A DNA stretch of 12,955 nucleotides, taken from the NCBI GenBank assembly GCA_021404985.1, contig QWHP01000027.1, positions 1 through 12,955 of the forward strand, read 5' to 3'. Of the stretch, positions 7,056 through 12,955 are shown in pieces; positions within the stretch are counted from its first letter, which is position 1; each line of letters starts with the position of its first letter. The DNA comes from Actinobacteria bacterium ATB1. GTDB lineage: Bacteria; Actinomycetota; Acidimicrobiia; UBA2766. Made by a program: the position numbers and the translations under genes. Below the pieces are notes generated by a model. That model did not search any database. It had not been told where the DNA came from and saw nothing but the letters and a program-made list of their open reading frames with translations.

Positions 7056-8273
7056 TCACACTCTCACCCAGAGCTCCTTCATTCCCCGGCTGACGGGACT
7101 CGGAGCCCAGAGCGGCATGCGATCCGAGTCCAGAGCGAGACCCGGGAAGGCTTCGACCACGAGCGGGAAGGCGATTCGCGCCTCGGCGCGAGCGAGTTGG
7201 TTCCCGAGGCAGTAGTGAATTCCCTCGCCGAAGGCCAGGTGGTCACGCGCGTTCTCACGCGTGATGTCGAAGCGATCGGGGTCGACGAATTTGCGCGGGT
7301 CCCGGTTCGCAGCCCCGAAGTGCACGACAAGCGTCGTGCCGGCAGCGACGTCGACTCCGTCGAGTACGAGGTCCTCTGTCGCCACCCGAAAGAGTCCCGT
7401 GAACGGCGACTCGAAGCGGAGCATCTCCTCGATCGCACCCGGCCACAGGTCCGGATCTGCCCGTAACATCGCCATCTGCTCGGGGTTTTCGCACAGGAGC
7501 CGAACACCGCTCCCGAGGAGGCTCGTCGTCGTCTCGTTTCCCGCGATGAGGATCTGGACCACCATGGAGAGGATCTCCGCGGTCGTGAGCTGGGCCAGTC
7601 CCTCCTCGGCGGCCTGCACGAGACCCGACAGCAGGTCGTCCCCGGGACTCCCACGCGACCACTCGATCCTCGACGCGAGGTAGTCGTAGAGCTCGACGGA
7701 GGACTGGGCAACCCTGCGCTGCGTGACGGCGTCCATCGGCCCGAGTGCGGCGAGGGCGTCGTCGGACCAGCGCTTGAAGTCCTCCATGTCGGTGGTCGGT
7801 ACACCGAGGATCTCGGCGATCACACGCATCGGAAGGGGCCACGCGAAGGAAGCGACGAAATCGAACGCCTCGCCTGTCGGGACCTCCTCCAGCAGTTCGA
7901 GGCAGACCTCGCGGATCGACCCCTCCCGCGCCACGACGCGCCTTCCGCTGAAGGCTCGGTTCACAAGCGTCCTGTGCCTGCTGTGCTCGGGCGGATCGAC
8001 CATGATCAGGGTTGGCGGGACCTTGAGCCGTCGGGCGATGATCCTCCTCGCCTCGGGGTCCTCGAAGAGGATCTCCTCCACGGCGTCCGCGTCGAGGAAC
8101 TTGTTCGAGAACCTCTGGTGGTCCTTGAGGACTGATGCCGCCGTCTCGTAGCGGGTGACCCAGCGCACGCCTCCGATGTCCGGCACGGGGTCTTCCTCAC
8201 GGAGCCGCGCCCACGTCGGGTAGGGATTCTGTATGTAGGCAGAATCGAGCGGATCGAACGTCACCCCGGCCAT
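7056..8273 (-). CDS. Cytochrome P450
   Basis: This 405-residue soluble bacterial-type P450 has no membrane anchor. Landmarks are the I-helix oxygen-activation motif AGNETTT (244-250), the K-helix ExxR motif EMLR (283-286) and the haem-binding loop FGEGIHYCLG (348-357), with C355 as the thiolate ligand. DPPEHSRHR (93-101) is the usual C-helix heme-propionate region. It would hydroxylate a hydrophobic substrate with electrons from a ferredoxin and reductase not encoded here. The ATG at 8273 is preceded by GGAGGG with 4 nt spacing. It is divergent from the zinc alcohol dehydrogenase across 100 bp that hold a near-palindromic operator-like site. That pairing suggests the P450 makes an alcohol that the dehydrogenase oxidises. 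The CYP family cannot be assigned by eye. Confidence 0.96.
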   Translation of the reverse strand: MAGVTFDPLDSAYIQNPYPTWARLREEDPVPDIGGVRWVTRYETAASVLKDHQRFSNKFLDADAVEEILFEDPEARRIIARRLKVPPTLIMVDPPEHSRHRTLVNRAFSGRRVVAREGSIREVCLELLEEVPTGEAFDFVASFAWPLPMRVIAEILGVPTTDMEDFKRWSDDALAALGPMDAVTQRRVAQSSVELYDYLASRIEWSRGSPGDDLLSGLVQAAEEGLAQLTTAEILSMVVQILIAGNETTTSLLGSGVRLLCENPEQMAMLRADPDLWPGAIEEMLRFESPFTGLFRVATEDLVLDGVDVAAGTTLVVHFGAANRDPRKFVDPDRFDITRENARDHLAFGEGIHYCLGNQLARAEARIAFPLVVEAFPGLALDSDRMPLWAPSPVSRGMKELWVRV

Positions 8274-8299
8274 GGTTCCCTCCCCGACTCCCTCGCTGC

Positions 8300-8324
8300 G
8301 TCGTACAAGTATGTATTGTACGAC
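8300..8324. promoter_or_regulatory. Putative TetR operator between P450 and alcohol dehydrogenase genes
   Basis: GTCGTACAA (8300-8308), a 7 bp spacer, then TTGTACGAC (8316-8324) is a perfect inverted repeat with 9 bp arms. It sits 26 bp upstream of the P450 start and 49 bp upstream of the alcohol dehydrogenase start. The core TCGTACAA/TTGTACGA is identical to that at 2172-2204, although the spacer is one base longer. The location between divergent genes fits a shared repressor site. Confidence 0.7.
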
Positions 8325-8362
8325 CTTCGGTCCCGAGGGCGCAGCCCTCGCCAGACAAGAGC

Positions 8363-8367
8363 GGAGG
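8363..8367 (+). promoter_or_regulatory. Ribosome binding site fixing the alcohol dehydrogenase start
   Basis: GGAGG lies six bases before the ATG at 8374. The frame is open upstream to 8272, but that extension would read through the operator-like repeat and adds 34 residues absent from the enzyme family, so the ATG at 8374 is preferred. Confidence 0.75.
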
Positions 8368-8373
8368 CAGGAA

Positions 8374-9444
8374 ATGCGCGCTGCTGTCCTGGAGGAACAG
8401 GGGATGCCTTTGCGTGTCCGTCAGGTCGACATCACCGGACCACGCGAAGGCCAGGTGCGGGTTCGAATCGCTGCTTCGGGAGTTTGCCACTCGGACCTGT
8501 CGGTACAGAACGGAACGCTTCTCCACCCCGTACCGACCGTGCTCGGGCACGAGGGGTCGGGGATCGTCACCGAGCTGGGGCCCGGGGTGACGGGCCTCGA
8601 AGTTGGCGACCACGTCGTCCTCTCATGGATAACTCCGTGCGGGTCGTGCCACGCGTGCCGGCGCGGCGAGTCTCATCTCTGCCCGAACGGGGCCTCCCAC
8701 ATGCTGAGCGACCACCTGTCGGCTGACGGCGAGACGCTGATACCCGGGCAGGGACTCGCCACGTTCGCGGAGGAGACGATCGTTCCCGAGGTGGCCGCAG
8801 TCCGCATCGACGAGGACATCCCCCTCGACGTCGCAGCGCTCGTCGGATGCGGGGTCACGACTGGCGTCGGAGCCGTCCTCAACACCGCACGCGTTGCCCC
8901 GGGATCAAACGTTCTCGTGGTCGGCTGCGGCGGGGTTGGGCTGTCGGCGGTCCAGGGCGCCCGCCTCGCCGGGGCACTCCACATCGTGGCGGTCGATCCG
9001 GTGAGCTCCAAACGCGACACAGCCCTTCGGCTCGGGGCGACGCACGCGGTCTCCCCCGAGGATCTGCCCGAGGCCCTCCGCTACGTCACAGGCGGACCCG
9101 GCTTCGACTACGCGTTCGAAGTCGTGGGCATCCCGGAGACCATCAGGACGGCATGGGAGGCGACGCGTTCAGGTGGCACGACGGTCGTCGTGGGGGCCGG
9201 GTCCATGAACGGCAAGGTCGAGTTCTCCCCGTTCGAGCTCTTCTACTTCGAGCGATCCCTGCGAGGATGCGTCTACGGGTCGGCCGTTCCGGCGCGTGAC
9301 TTCCCCCGCATGCTGGAGTACTGGCGGCAGGGCCGGCTCGATTTGGAATCACTCGTCTCTCACCACATCGACCTCGACGACGTGAACTCCGCGTTCGATG
9401 CAATGCAGTCCGGTGAAACCGTCCGCTCCGTGATCAGGTTCTGA
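8374..9444 (+). CDS. Zinc-dependent alcohol dehydrogenase (MDR superfamily)
   Basis: This 356-residue medium-chain zinc dehydrogenase carries both metal sites. Catalytic-zinc ligands are C38 (GVCHSD), H59 (GHEGSG) and C159 (VGCGVTTG). Structural-zinc cysteines C89, C92, C95 and C103 lie in PCGSCHACRRGESHLC. The Rossmann motif is GCGGVG (184-189), and D208 at the end of the second strand (VAVDPV) indicates NAD(H) over NADP(H). It resembles the class-III/NDMA-type actinobacterial branch. It would oxidise a primary alcohol to an aldehyde in the cytoplasm, in context probably the P450 product, for the aldehyde dehydrogenase at 680-2116. It is divergent from the P450 with an operator-like repeat between them. 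Downstream it converges with the pilin gene, with a hairpin in the 60 bp gap. Confidence 0.95.
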   Translation: MRAAVLEEQGMPLRVRQVDITGPREGQVRVRIAASGVCHSDLSVQNGTLLHPVPTVLGHEGSGIVTELGPGVTGLEVGDHVVLSWITPCGSCHACRRGESHLCPNGASHMLSDHLSADGETLIPGQGLATFAEETIVPEVAAVRIDEDIPLDVAALVGCGVTTGVGAVLNTARVAPGSNVLVVGCGGVGLSAVQGARLAGALHIVAVDPVSSKRDTALRLGATHAVSPEDLPEALRYVTGGPGFDYAFEVVGIPETIRTAWEATRSGGTTVVVGAGSMNGKVEFSPFELFYFERSLRGCVYGSAVPARDFPRMLEYWRQGRLDLESLVSHHIDLDDVNSAFDAMQSGETVRSVIRF

Positions 9445-9476
9445 CGAGCGCCGGATGGGACACGGTCGGCCGCTCG
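9445..9476. terminator. Possible terminator hairpin in the convergent ADH/pilin gap
   Basis: CGAGCGCCG (9445-9453) can pair with CGG-C-CGCTCG (9467-9476), giving a nine-pair stem with one bulged C and a 13-base loop right after the alcohol dehydrogenase stop. No T-run follows in either direction, so this is not a textbook intrinsic terminator. The position between convergent genes is the main support. Confidence 0.35.
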
Positions 9477-9504
9477 GGATTCTGGCGGTTATGGTAGCTG
9501 CGCC

Positions 9505-9990
9505 TCAGCAACCGGACCCGGCGACGGGGGTGAGGGCGTTGTACGAGCCGTAGAGAACCGTGTTTCCGACGACGGTGCCCTTGGGCACCTCGATCGACAC
9601 GCGATCGTCGGAGTCGGCGTCAGGAGGGTTCGGGATGTCGACACGGCTCGCCGAATTCGCCGAGTAGTCCCACTTCTTCGATGGGGCCAGGAGGAGCTGC
9701 GCTGTGACGAGGTCGTTCTGCGAGGACGGGTAGCCCTTGTACTTGTAGTCGCCACCCTCCTCCGATGCGCGAGGGGTGGCCTTGAAGGCCTCGAGTGCCG
9801 TGATGAGCGTCTTCTTGTCGGTTTCGCACGCCTCTTCTTCACCGGCGTTGGAGAACCCACCCACGGCGAAGGCAACGATCCCGGCGAGAATTCCGAGAAT
9901 ACCGATGACGATCAGGAGCTCGATCAGGGAGAATCCCCTCTCGGACTTCAGGGAAACACTTCGGGCCCGACCACCCTCTGAATGACGCAT
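9505..9990 (-). CDS. Type IV prepilin, major-pilin-like
   Basis: This 161-residue prepilin has a short basic leader (residues 1-19) and a prepilin peptidase site ERG|FSLIELLIVIG. Cleavage after G19 would leave F20 as the first mature residue and put the conserved glutamate at mature position 5 (E24). A hydrophobic helix spans about residues 20-44. The mature domain of about 142 residues is hydrophilic and has only two cysteines, C55 and the C-terminal residue C161, which could close a terminal disulfide loop. It would assemble into an extracellular type IV pilus via a prepilin peptidase and ATPases not in this window. The ATG at 9990 has a loosely spaced GAGAGAGG upstream (10000-10007). It is the last gene of the minus-strand pilus cluster and, after a 154 bp leader, probably has its own promoter or control, as expected for an abundant subunit. 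Confidence 0.9.
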   Translation of the reverse strand: MRHSEGGRARSVSLKSERGFSLIELLIVIGILGILAGIVAFAVGGFSNAGEEEACETDKKTLITALEAFKATPRASEEGGDYKYKGYPSSQNDLVTAQLLLAPSKKWDYSANSASRVDIPNPPDADSDDRVSIEVPKGTVVGNTVLYGSYNALTPVAGSGC

Positions 9991-10017
9991 CGGCTACTGC
10001 CTCTCTCGGTTTCGACA

Positions 10018-10033
10018 AGCCTCATGTGAGGCT
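10018..10033. repeat. 16 bp palindrome upstream of the pilin gene
   Basis: AGCCTCA-TG-TGAGGCT is a perfect seven-base inverted repeat with a 2 bp centre, 28-43 bp before the pilin start. It could be a dimeric regulator's operator or an RNA hairpin in the 5' leader. The sequence is unrelated to the GTACAA repeats of the catabolic module. Confidence 0.6.
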
Positions 10034-10105
10034 CTGTCAGGGCAACGAAACGCAGACTCCGGATGGGGACACTCACCCGGCACAGTGGAAGCTTCGACGC
10101 GGTTG

Positions 10106-10133
10106 GCGGCAATCCTGCCGCATGCGCCGCGGC
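10106..10133 (-). other. Mutually exclusive hairpins in the pilin leader
   Basis: Read on the plus strand, the region is GCGGC (10106-10110), six bases, GCCGC (10117-10121), seven bases, GCGGC (10129-10133). The central segment can pair with either flank but not both; the first pairing extends to a six-base stem (GCGGCA/TGCCGC) with a four-base loop. This geometry is typical of RNA leaders that switch structure, but it could occur by chance in GC-rich DNA. Confidence 0.35.
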
Positions 10134-10144
10134 TTTGCAAGTGG

Positions 10145-11815
10145 TCACTCCCCCCCGGGGAGGTAACGCGAAATCCACGCGGTTGCATCGGTGTCATATC
10201 CGATCTTGAGCTGGGCCGTGACGCTTGATTCCACGGTGCAGTCTGCGTACACAGGAGGGGTCGGCATGCCTGCACACGTGTCGACGGTCAGGTCGAGTGT
10301 CCGGTCGTATGCGACGCCCCGGTCCGATTCGGCGCCGCTCTCGGAAGGACCGAACAGAGGGAGGTTGTAGTCGGCGAGGTCGTATGCAGCGATCTTGAGC
10401 TTCCAGGCAACGACACCGGTGCCGACCTTGATGGGGTTCGCGGAGTGCCCAGTGCACACGAAGACGTTCCCCTCGGGCACGTACACCATTCCGTGTATCA
10501 CGAGCGCGCCGTTTGCCCCGAGGATGCACTCAGACGACAGGATGGCGAACTCTCCCCAATTCGCGGGCAGACCGTCGGGCTCTTGGTAGACAGCGAGTCC
10601 AGGCTGGCCCTGCACAGCCCCTGAGGAGTTCAGGAGTTGCTCCGGCCTCACATGGCACAGTGTGATGTCGGCAGTCGGGATGCTCAGCAACGAGTCGTAG
10701 TGGTGGATCCCGTATTGGGGCCCGAACACGATCGCGACGCCGGGCGATCCTTGTATGCACCTTTGTGCCGCAGGGACCGCCTGGGGGTCTACTGCGTCGG
10801 CCAAGGTGCCTCCGATCACGGGGGCGTCGATGTTCGACTTCGTGACCCGCAAGAGCGCATTCATCTTGTAGACACCCGGCTGCAGCCAGTTCGCACGGAT
10901 GACACAGAACTTGGTCGAGTCCGCGCATGTGCCATGGTTGTTGTCCATCGTGCCCGACGGCTGGGCGATCTTGAAGTTCGGGTTCGACGAGTACGTGCCC
11001 GGGCTGTAGGTCCGGATACAGGAATAGCGGATCTTGAGGCGTACCCAGTCGAATCCCTCGTTGCGACAGCCCGACAGCACGTACCCGCCTGGGCCCAGGC
11101 TTGTGGTGTCGGGAGCCTGCCAATGGGGATCGGGATCGACGGGCGGCGGTTGGTCGATCCAGTCGACCGGCTGGAACTCGGTCCCCACCCTCTTGACGAT
11201 CTTTGGAGGCAGGTCGAGCGCTGCCGGTGGACCGGGCGCAACGCTGCGAAGGACCCCCTGGGTGAGGACCATCCGGCCGGCTCTACCCCCGGAGCTTGCC
11301 GTCTCGCAGCCCGCATCGGGATACTCCTCGAAGCAGACGATCGTCGGGCCGGGGGTGGGGTGCTTCAGGATCACGTCCCCCTTGAACGGGGCGTCGTACA
11401 ACCCGTTCAGCTCGAGGAAGGGACCTGTGCCGTTGTCCCCGACGACGACAGCCGAGAAGTCGGGTGCCAGGTCCTCGCTGACGGCGGCGCCCCGATAGAC
11501 ACAGGTGACGCGAAGCCACTTGTCCTTTCGCACGTCCTGCATCGCGAACACGACAGGTGCGGTGTACGAGGGGTTGGCGCACTTGGCGGCGTCGCCTCCC
11601 GTGGCCTCGCGCAGGAAGGCGATCGACTCGTCGAGCACCTCGGACTGCGCGGAGACCTCGTCACTCACCTCGATCGTCGCTTCCGAGGTCTTGTAGGTGG
11701 TGAACGCATAGTTGGCCACCGCAACGGACACGACACCCAGGAGGAGCATGAACACGAGTACGGCCACGATCGCCATGCCGGAGTCGTCTCGGAGGAGGTG
11801 CGACCCGCGTCTCAC
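10145..11815 (-). CDS. PilX-N-like type IV pilus-associated protein with large extracellular domain
   Basis: This 556-residue protein starts with a short basic segment and DDSGMAIVAVLVFMLLLGVV, a single hydrophobic helix (about 14-36) like the PilX N-terminal domain, which helps minor pilins join the pilus. No glutamate follows at the prepilin +5 position, so normal prepilin processing is uncertain. The long C-terminal part is polar, Gly/Pro-rich and probably beta-rich, with 14 cysteines that could form disulfides outside the cell. A segment near residues 432-448 (GALVIHGMVYVPEG) resembles short beta-helix repeats in surface proteins. The GTG start at 11815 overlaps the upstream stop (GTGA) and has GGGAGGG seven bases upstream; the frame extends further upstream only as an Arg-rich shadow of the neighbouring gene. 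It is far longer than ordinary PilX proteins and could be a pilus-tip or adhesive component. I do not recognise the C-terminal domain. Confidence 0.72.
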   Translation of the reverse strand: MRRGSHLLRDDSGMAIVAVLVFMLLLGVVSVAVANYAFTTYKTSEATIEVSDEVSAQSEVLDESIAFLREATGGDAAKCANPSYTAPVVFAMQDVRKDKWLRVTCVYRGAAVSEDLAPDFSAVVVGDNGTGPFLELNGLYDAPFKGDVILKHPTPGPTIVCFEEYPDAGCETASSGGRAGRMVLTQGVLRSVAPGPPAALDLPPKIVKRVGTEFQPVDWIDQPPPVDPDPHWQAPDTTSLGPGGYVLSGCRNEGFDWVRLKIRYSCIRTYSPGTYSSNPNFKIAQPSGTMDNNHGTCADSTKFCVIRANWLQPGVYKMNALLRVTKSNIDAPVIGGTLADAVDPQAVPAAQRCIQGSPGVAIVFGPQYGIHHYDSLLSIPTADITLCHVRPEQLLNSSGAVQGQPGLAVYQEPDGLPANWGEFAILSSECILGANGALVIHGMVYVPEGNVFVCTGHSANPIKVGTGVVAWKLKIAAYDLADYNLPLFGPSESGAESDRGVAYDRTLDLTVDTCAGMPTPPVYADCTVESSVTAQLKIGYDTDATAWISRYLPGGE

Positions 11816-12582
11816 GACGGAACCCTCCCGACTCGGCTCGATGCCGTCACGGTGTAGTCGTACTGCCCGGGGGGCGTGTCCTCGGAGTCGGCGATCCAGA
11901 GCCGGAGAGTCGGGCGCGCATAGACGGTGGAGGGCCTGGTGACGCACCAGTCGGAGTCGGAGGACGGCGAGTAGTCCACACCGGCTTCGATGTAGTCGAT
12001 GCAGACGGGATCGGACTGCCTGAGGCCCGCGAGGAGCTCCGTTCTCTGCGTCGTCGGCACGGGCAGGGGGTCCGGCTCCGTCGGGACGCTGCATGTCGTC
12101 TCGTCCTCACCCGCGATGCCGCTGGGACAGAACACAAGGGTCTCGACGAGGCTGTCCCGGACGAGGGTGCACTCGCCGGCCACATCCTCGACCCTGTAGG
12201 TACGGGTGACTCGCCTGCCTGGCGCTCCGTCTGGGACGGCAGCGTGGCTGCTGGGCTCCTCGTAGACGACCTTGAACTCGTCGCTGGGTGAGGTCGGGCA
12301 GGGCATCGGGTTCGCGCCGGGCATCATGTTGGACTGGGAGGCCGTCGCAGTGGAGGACGCATCCCAAGCCTGGATGTCGGGAATGAGGTACTTGGTGGAG
12401 AAGTTGCGGTTGTTCGCGTTCACGAACCGGGTACTCGTGTCCTCCACCGTCTGGATGCCCATGTAGAGCGCTCCGAGGATGGCACTGGAGGCGAGCCCCA
12501 GCAGAGCGATGACGATGAGGAGCTCGACCAGGGTGAACCCTGCGTCCGGCGCTGGAACGGCATGTGGCCCGGGGCGGCTCAC
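11812..12582 (-). CDS. Type IV minor prepilin (PilW/PilJ-like layout)
   Basis: This 256-residue protein has a 15-residue leader ending in DAG|FTLVELLIVIALLG. Cleavage after G15 would expose F16 and put glutamate at mature position 5 (E20). One hydrophobic helix follows (about 16-40), then a polar domain with six cysteines. Its size and place between a small pilin-like gene and a PilX-like gene fit the PilV-PilW-PilX order of minor pilin operons, but no signature assigns it beyond the prepilin N-terminus. The GTG start at 12582 lies in the previous gene's stop (GTGA) and has GGGGA seven bases upstream. The longer reading frame upstream of it is antisense-like, Arg-rich sequence overlapping the preceding gene and is rejected. 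The end overlaps the PilX-like start by four bases. It would sit in the pilus or its initiation complex. Confidence 0.85.
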   Translation of the reverse strand: MSRPGPHAVPAPDAGFTLVELLIVIALLGLASSAILGALYMGIQTVEDTSTRFVNANNRNFSTKYLIPDIQAWDASSTATASQSNMMPGANPMPCPTSPSDEFKVVYEEPSSHAAVPDGAPGRRVTRTYRVEDVAGECTLVRDSLVETLVFCPSGIAGEDETTCSVPTEPDPLPVPTTQRTELLAGLRQSDPVCIDYIEAGVDYSPSSDSDWCVTRPSTVYARPTLRLWIADSEDTPPGQYDYTVTASSRVGRVPS

Positions 12583-12955
12583 GGACAGTTCCCCAGAACG
12601 GGATCGGGGACACGGGAGAGAAGACAGGGACGGCGTTTCACGACCACACCGATGGCGCTCGCGTTCGACGCTACGCCGTCCACCCTGATGCTCACCCTGT
12701 GGGCCACCGCCGCGGCACACGTGTGCACGGCATCGACCCCCCAGTCGATCCCCGTGGGGGTCGCTATGCCGTACTCGACCGACACGTCTCCGGAGGCGAT
12801 TTCCTCGAGCCCGGTGCCGGATCGGGGCCTCAACATCGCGTTCGCGTCGTACACCGCAGCTCCCCCGGTGCAGTCCGCGTACTCCCATGCCTTCACGTCC
12901 TCGGCTGCCGAGCGCGCGAACGCCTCCGCCTCGGCCTGTGTCTTGGCCTCGTCGC
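12579..12955 (-). CDS. Pilin-like protein, C-terminal part (5' end beyond window)
   Basis: The frame is open from the window edge to a stop at 12579, giving 124 residues. The visible part starts with an Ala/Glu-rich amphipathic stretch (DEAKTQAEAEAFARSAAEDV), typical of the helix after the membrane segment in type IV pilins and pseudopilins, followed by a beta-rich domain with four cysteines and a C-terminal GNCP. The prepilin signal itself would lie outside the window, so the call rests on this helix and on two downstream prepilin-type genes joined by GTGA overlaps. It may be the PilV/FimT-position minor pilin. The true start and full length are unknown. Confidence 0.6.
   Translation of the reverse strand, partial: DEAKTQAEAEAFARSAAEDVKAWEYADCTGGAAVYDANAMLRPRSGTGLEEIASGDVSVEYGIATPTGIDWGVDAVHTCAAAVAHRVSIRVDGVASNASAIGVVVKRRPCLLSRVPDPVLGNCP

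Larger units (their letters stand above)
9991..10144 (-). other. Non-coding leader region upstream of the pilin gene
   Basis: This 154 bp gap between the PilX-like stop and the pilin start has no gene that I can support. On the minus strand it carries, in order, GCAAAGCC (10138-10131), a GC-rich switch-like hairpin region (10133-10106), and a 16 bp palindrome (10033-10018) close to the pilin ribosome binding site. I see no convincing -35/-10 pair. Confidence 0.5.

Noticed and set aside
9539..9547. TTGTACGAG 9-mer inside the pilin gene
   Set aside because: It matches an operator arm exactly, but no inverse arm lies nearby and it encodes Ser-Tyr-Asn in frame. Probably chance.
10031..10066. Plus-strand CAGGGCAA followed by ACGCAGACTCCGG, reminiscent of a c-di-GMP-I riboswitch
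   Set aside because: It is on the strand opposite to the pilin genes, the ACGCAAAGCC element is incomplete, and no plus-strand gene follows.
10148..10162. CTCCCC-CCC-GGGGAG hairpin at the PilX-like stop
   Set aside because: It is made by the last codons before the stop and has no T-run, so it is too weak to call a terminator.
11391..11399. GTCGTACAA in the PilX-like gene
   Set aside because: The bases six positions downstream match the right arm only partly, and the site is deep inside a coding region.
10637..11857. 406-codon plus-strand reading frame within the pilus cluster
   Set aside because: It is antisense to the PilX-like gene, which has a clear membrane helix and coupled start. The product is Arg/Gly/Asp-rich and motif-free.

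Overview
The window is high-GC, densely packed DNA with GTG and TTG starts, short 1-4 nt gene overlaps, a TetR regulator and many acyl-CoA enzymes next to a type IV pilus locus. That mix suggests an actinobacterium. Acyl-CoA/P450 catabolism together with type IV pili fits lineages such as Acidimicrobiia better than Streptomyces or Mycobacterium, but this placement is inference; no rRNA or marker gene is present. I see no tRNA, rRNA, CRISPR array, insertion sequence or integrase.

Positions 1-9444 look like one catabolic module. On the minus strand an aldehyde dehydrogenase (2116->680) is followed by a lipoate-protein-ligase-like gene (650->edge). Divergent from these, on the plus strand, are two tandem paralogous acyl-CoA dehydrogenases (2228-3406 and 3406-4563), a TetR regulator (4569-5225), a lysophospholipid-type acyltransferase (5278-6195) and an enoyl-CoA hydratase/isomerase-family protein (6223-7044). 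A cytochrome P450 (8273->7056, minus) and a zinc alcohol dehydrogenase (8374-9444, plus) form a second divergent pair. The enzymes line up as a route: hydroxylation (P450), alcohol to aldehyde (ADH), aldehyde to acid (ALDH), then acyl-CoA dehydrogenation (paired ACADs) and an enoyl-CoA step. The acyl-CoA ligase and thiolase that would complete it are not in the window, and the substrate (branched alkanoid, terpenoid or steroid side chain) cannot be read from the sequence.

The main regulatory observation is an inverted repeat, TCGTACAA-N6/7-TTGNACGA, at three promoter-like positions: between the ALDH and ACAD genes (2172-2204, with an extra tandem half-site), just before the enoyl-CoA hydratase gene (6177-6200), and between the P450 and ADH genes (8300-8324). 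It is a good candidate operator for the TetR protein encoded in the same module and would join four transcription units, including the regulator's own, into one local regulon.

Positions 9505-12955 (minus strand) carry a separate type IV pilus cluster. Its genes in transcription order are a 5'-truncated pilin-like gene, a prepilin with a PilW/PilJ-like layout, a 556-residue PilX-N-like membrane-anchored protein and a small major-pilin-like prepilin. The first three are joined by GTGA overlaps. The last follows a 154 bp non-coding stretch that contains a 16 bp palindrome and two mutually exclusive GC-rich hairpins.
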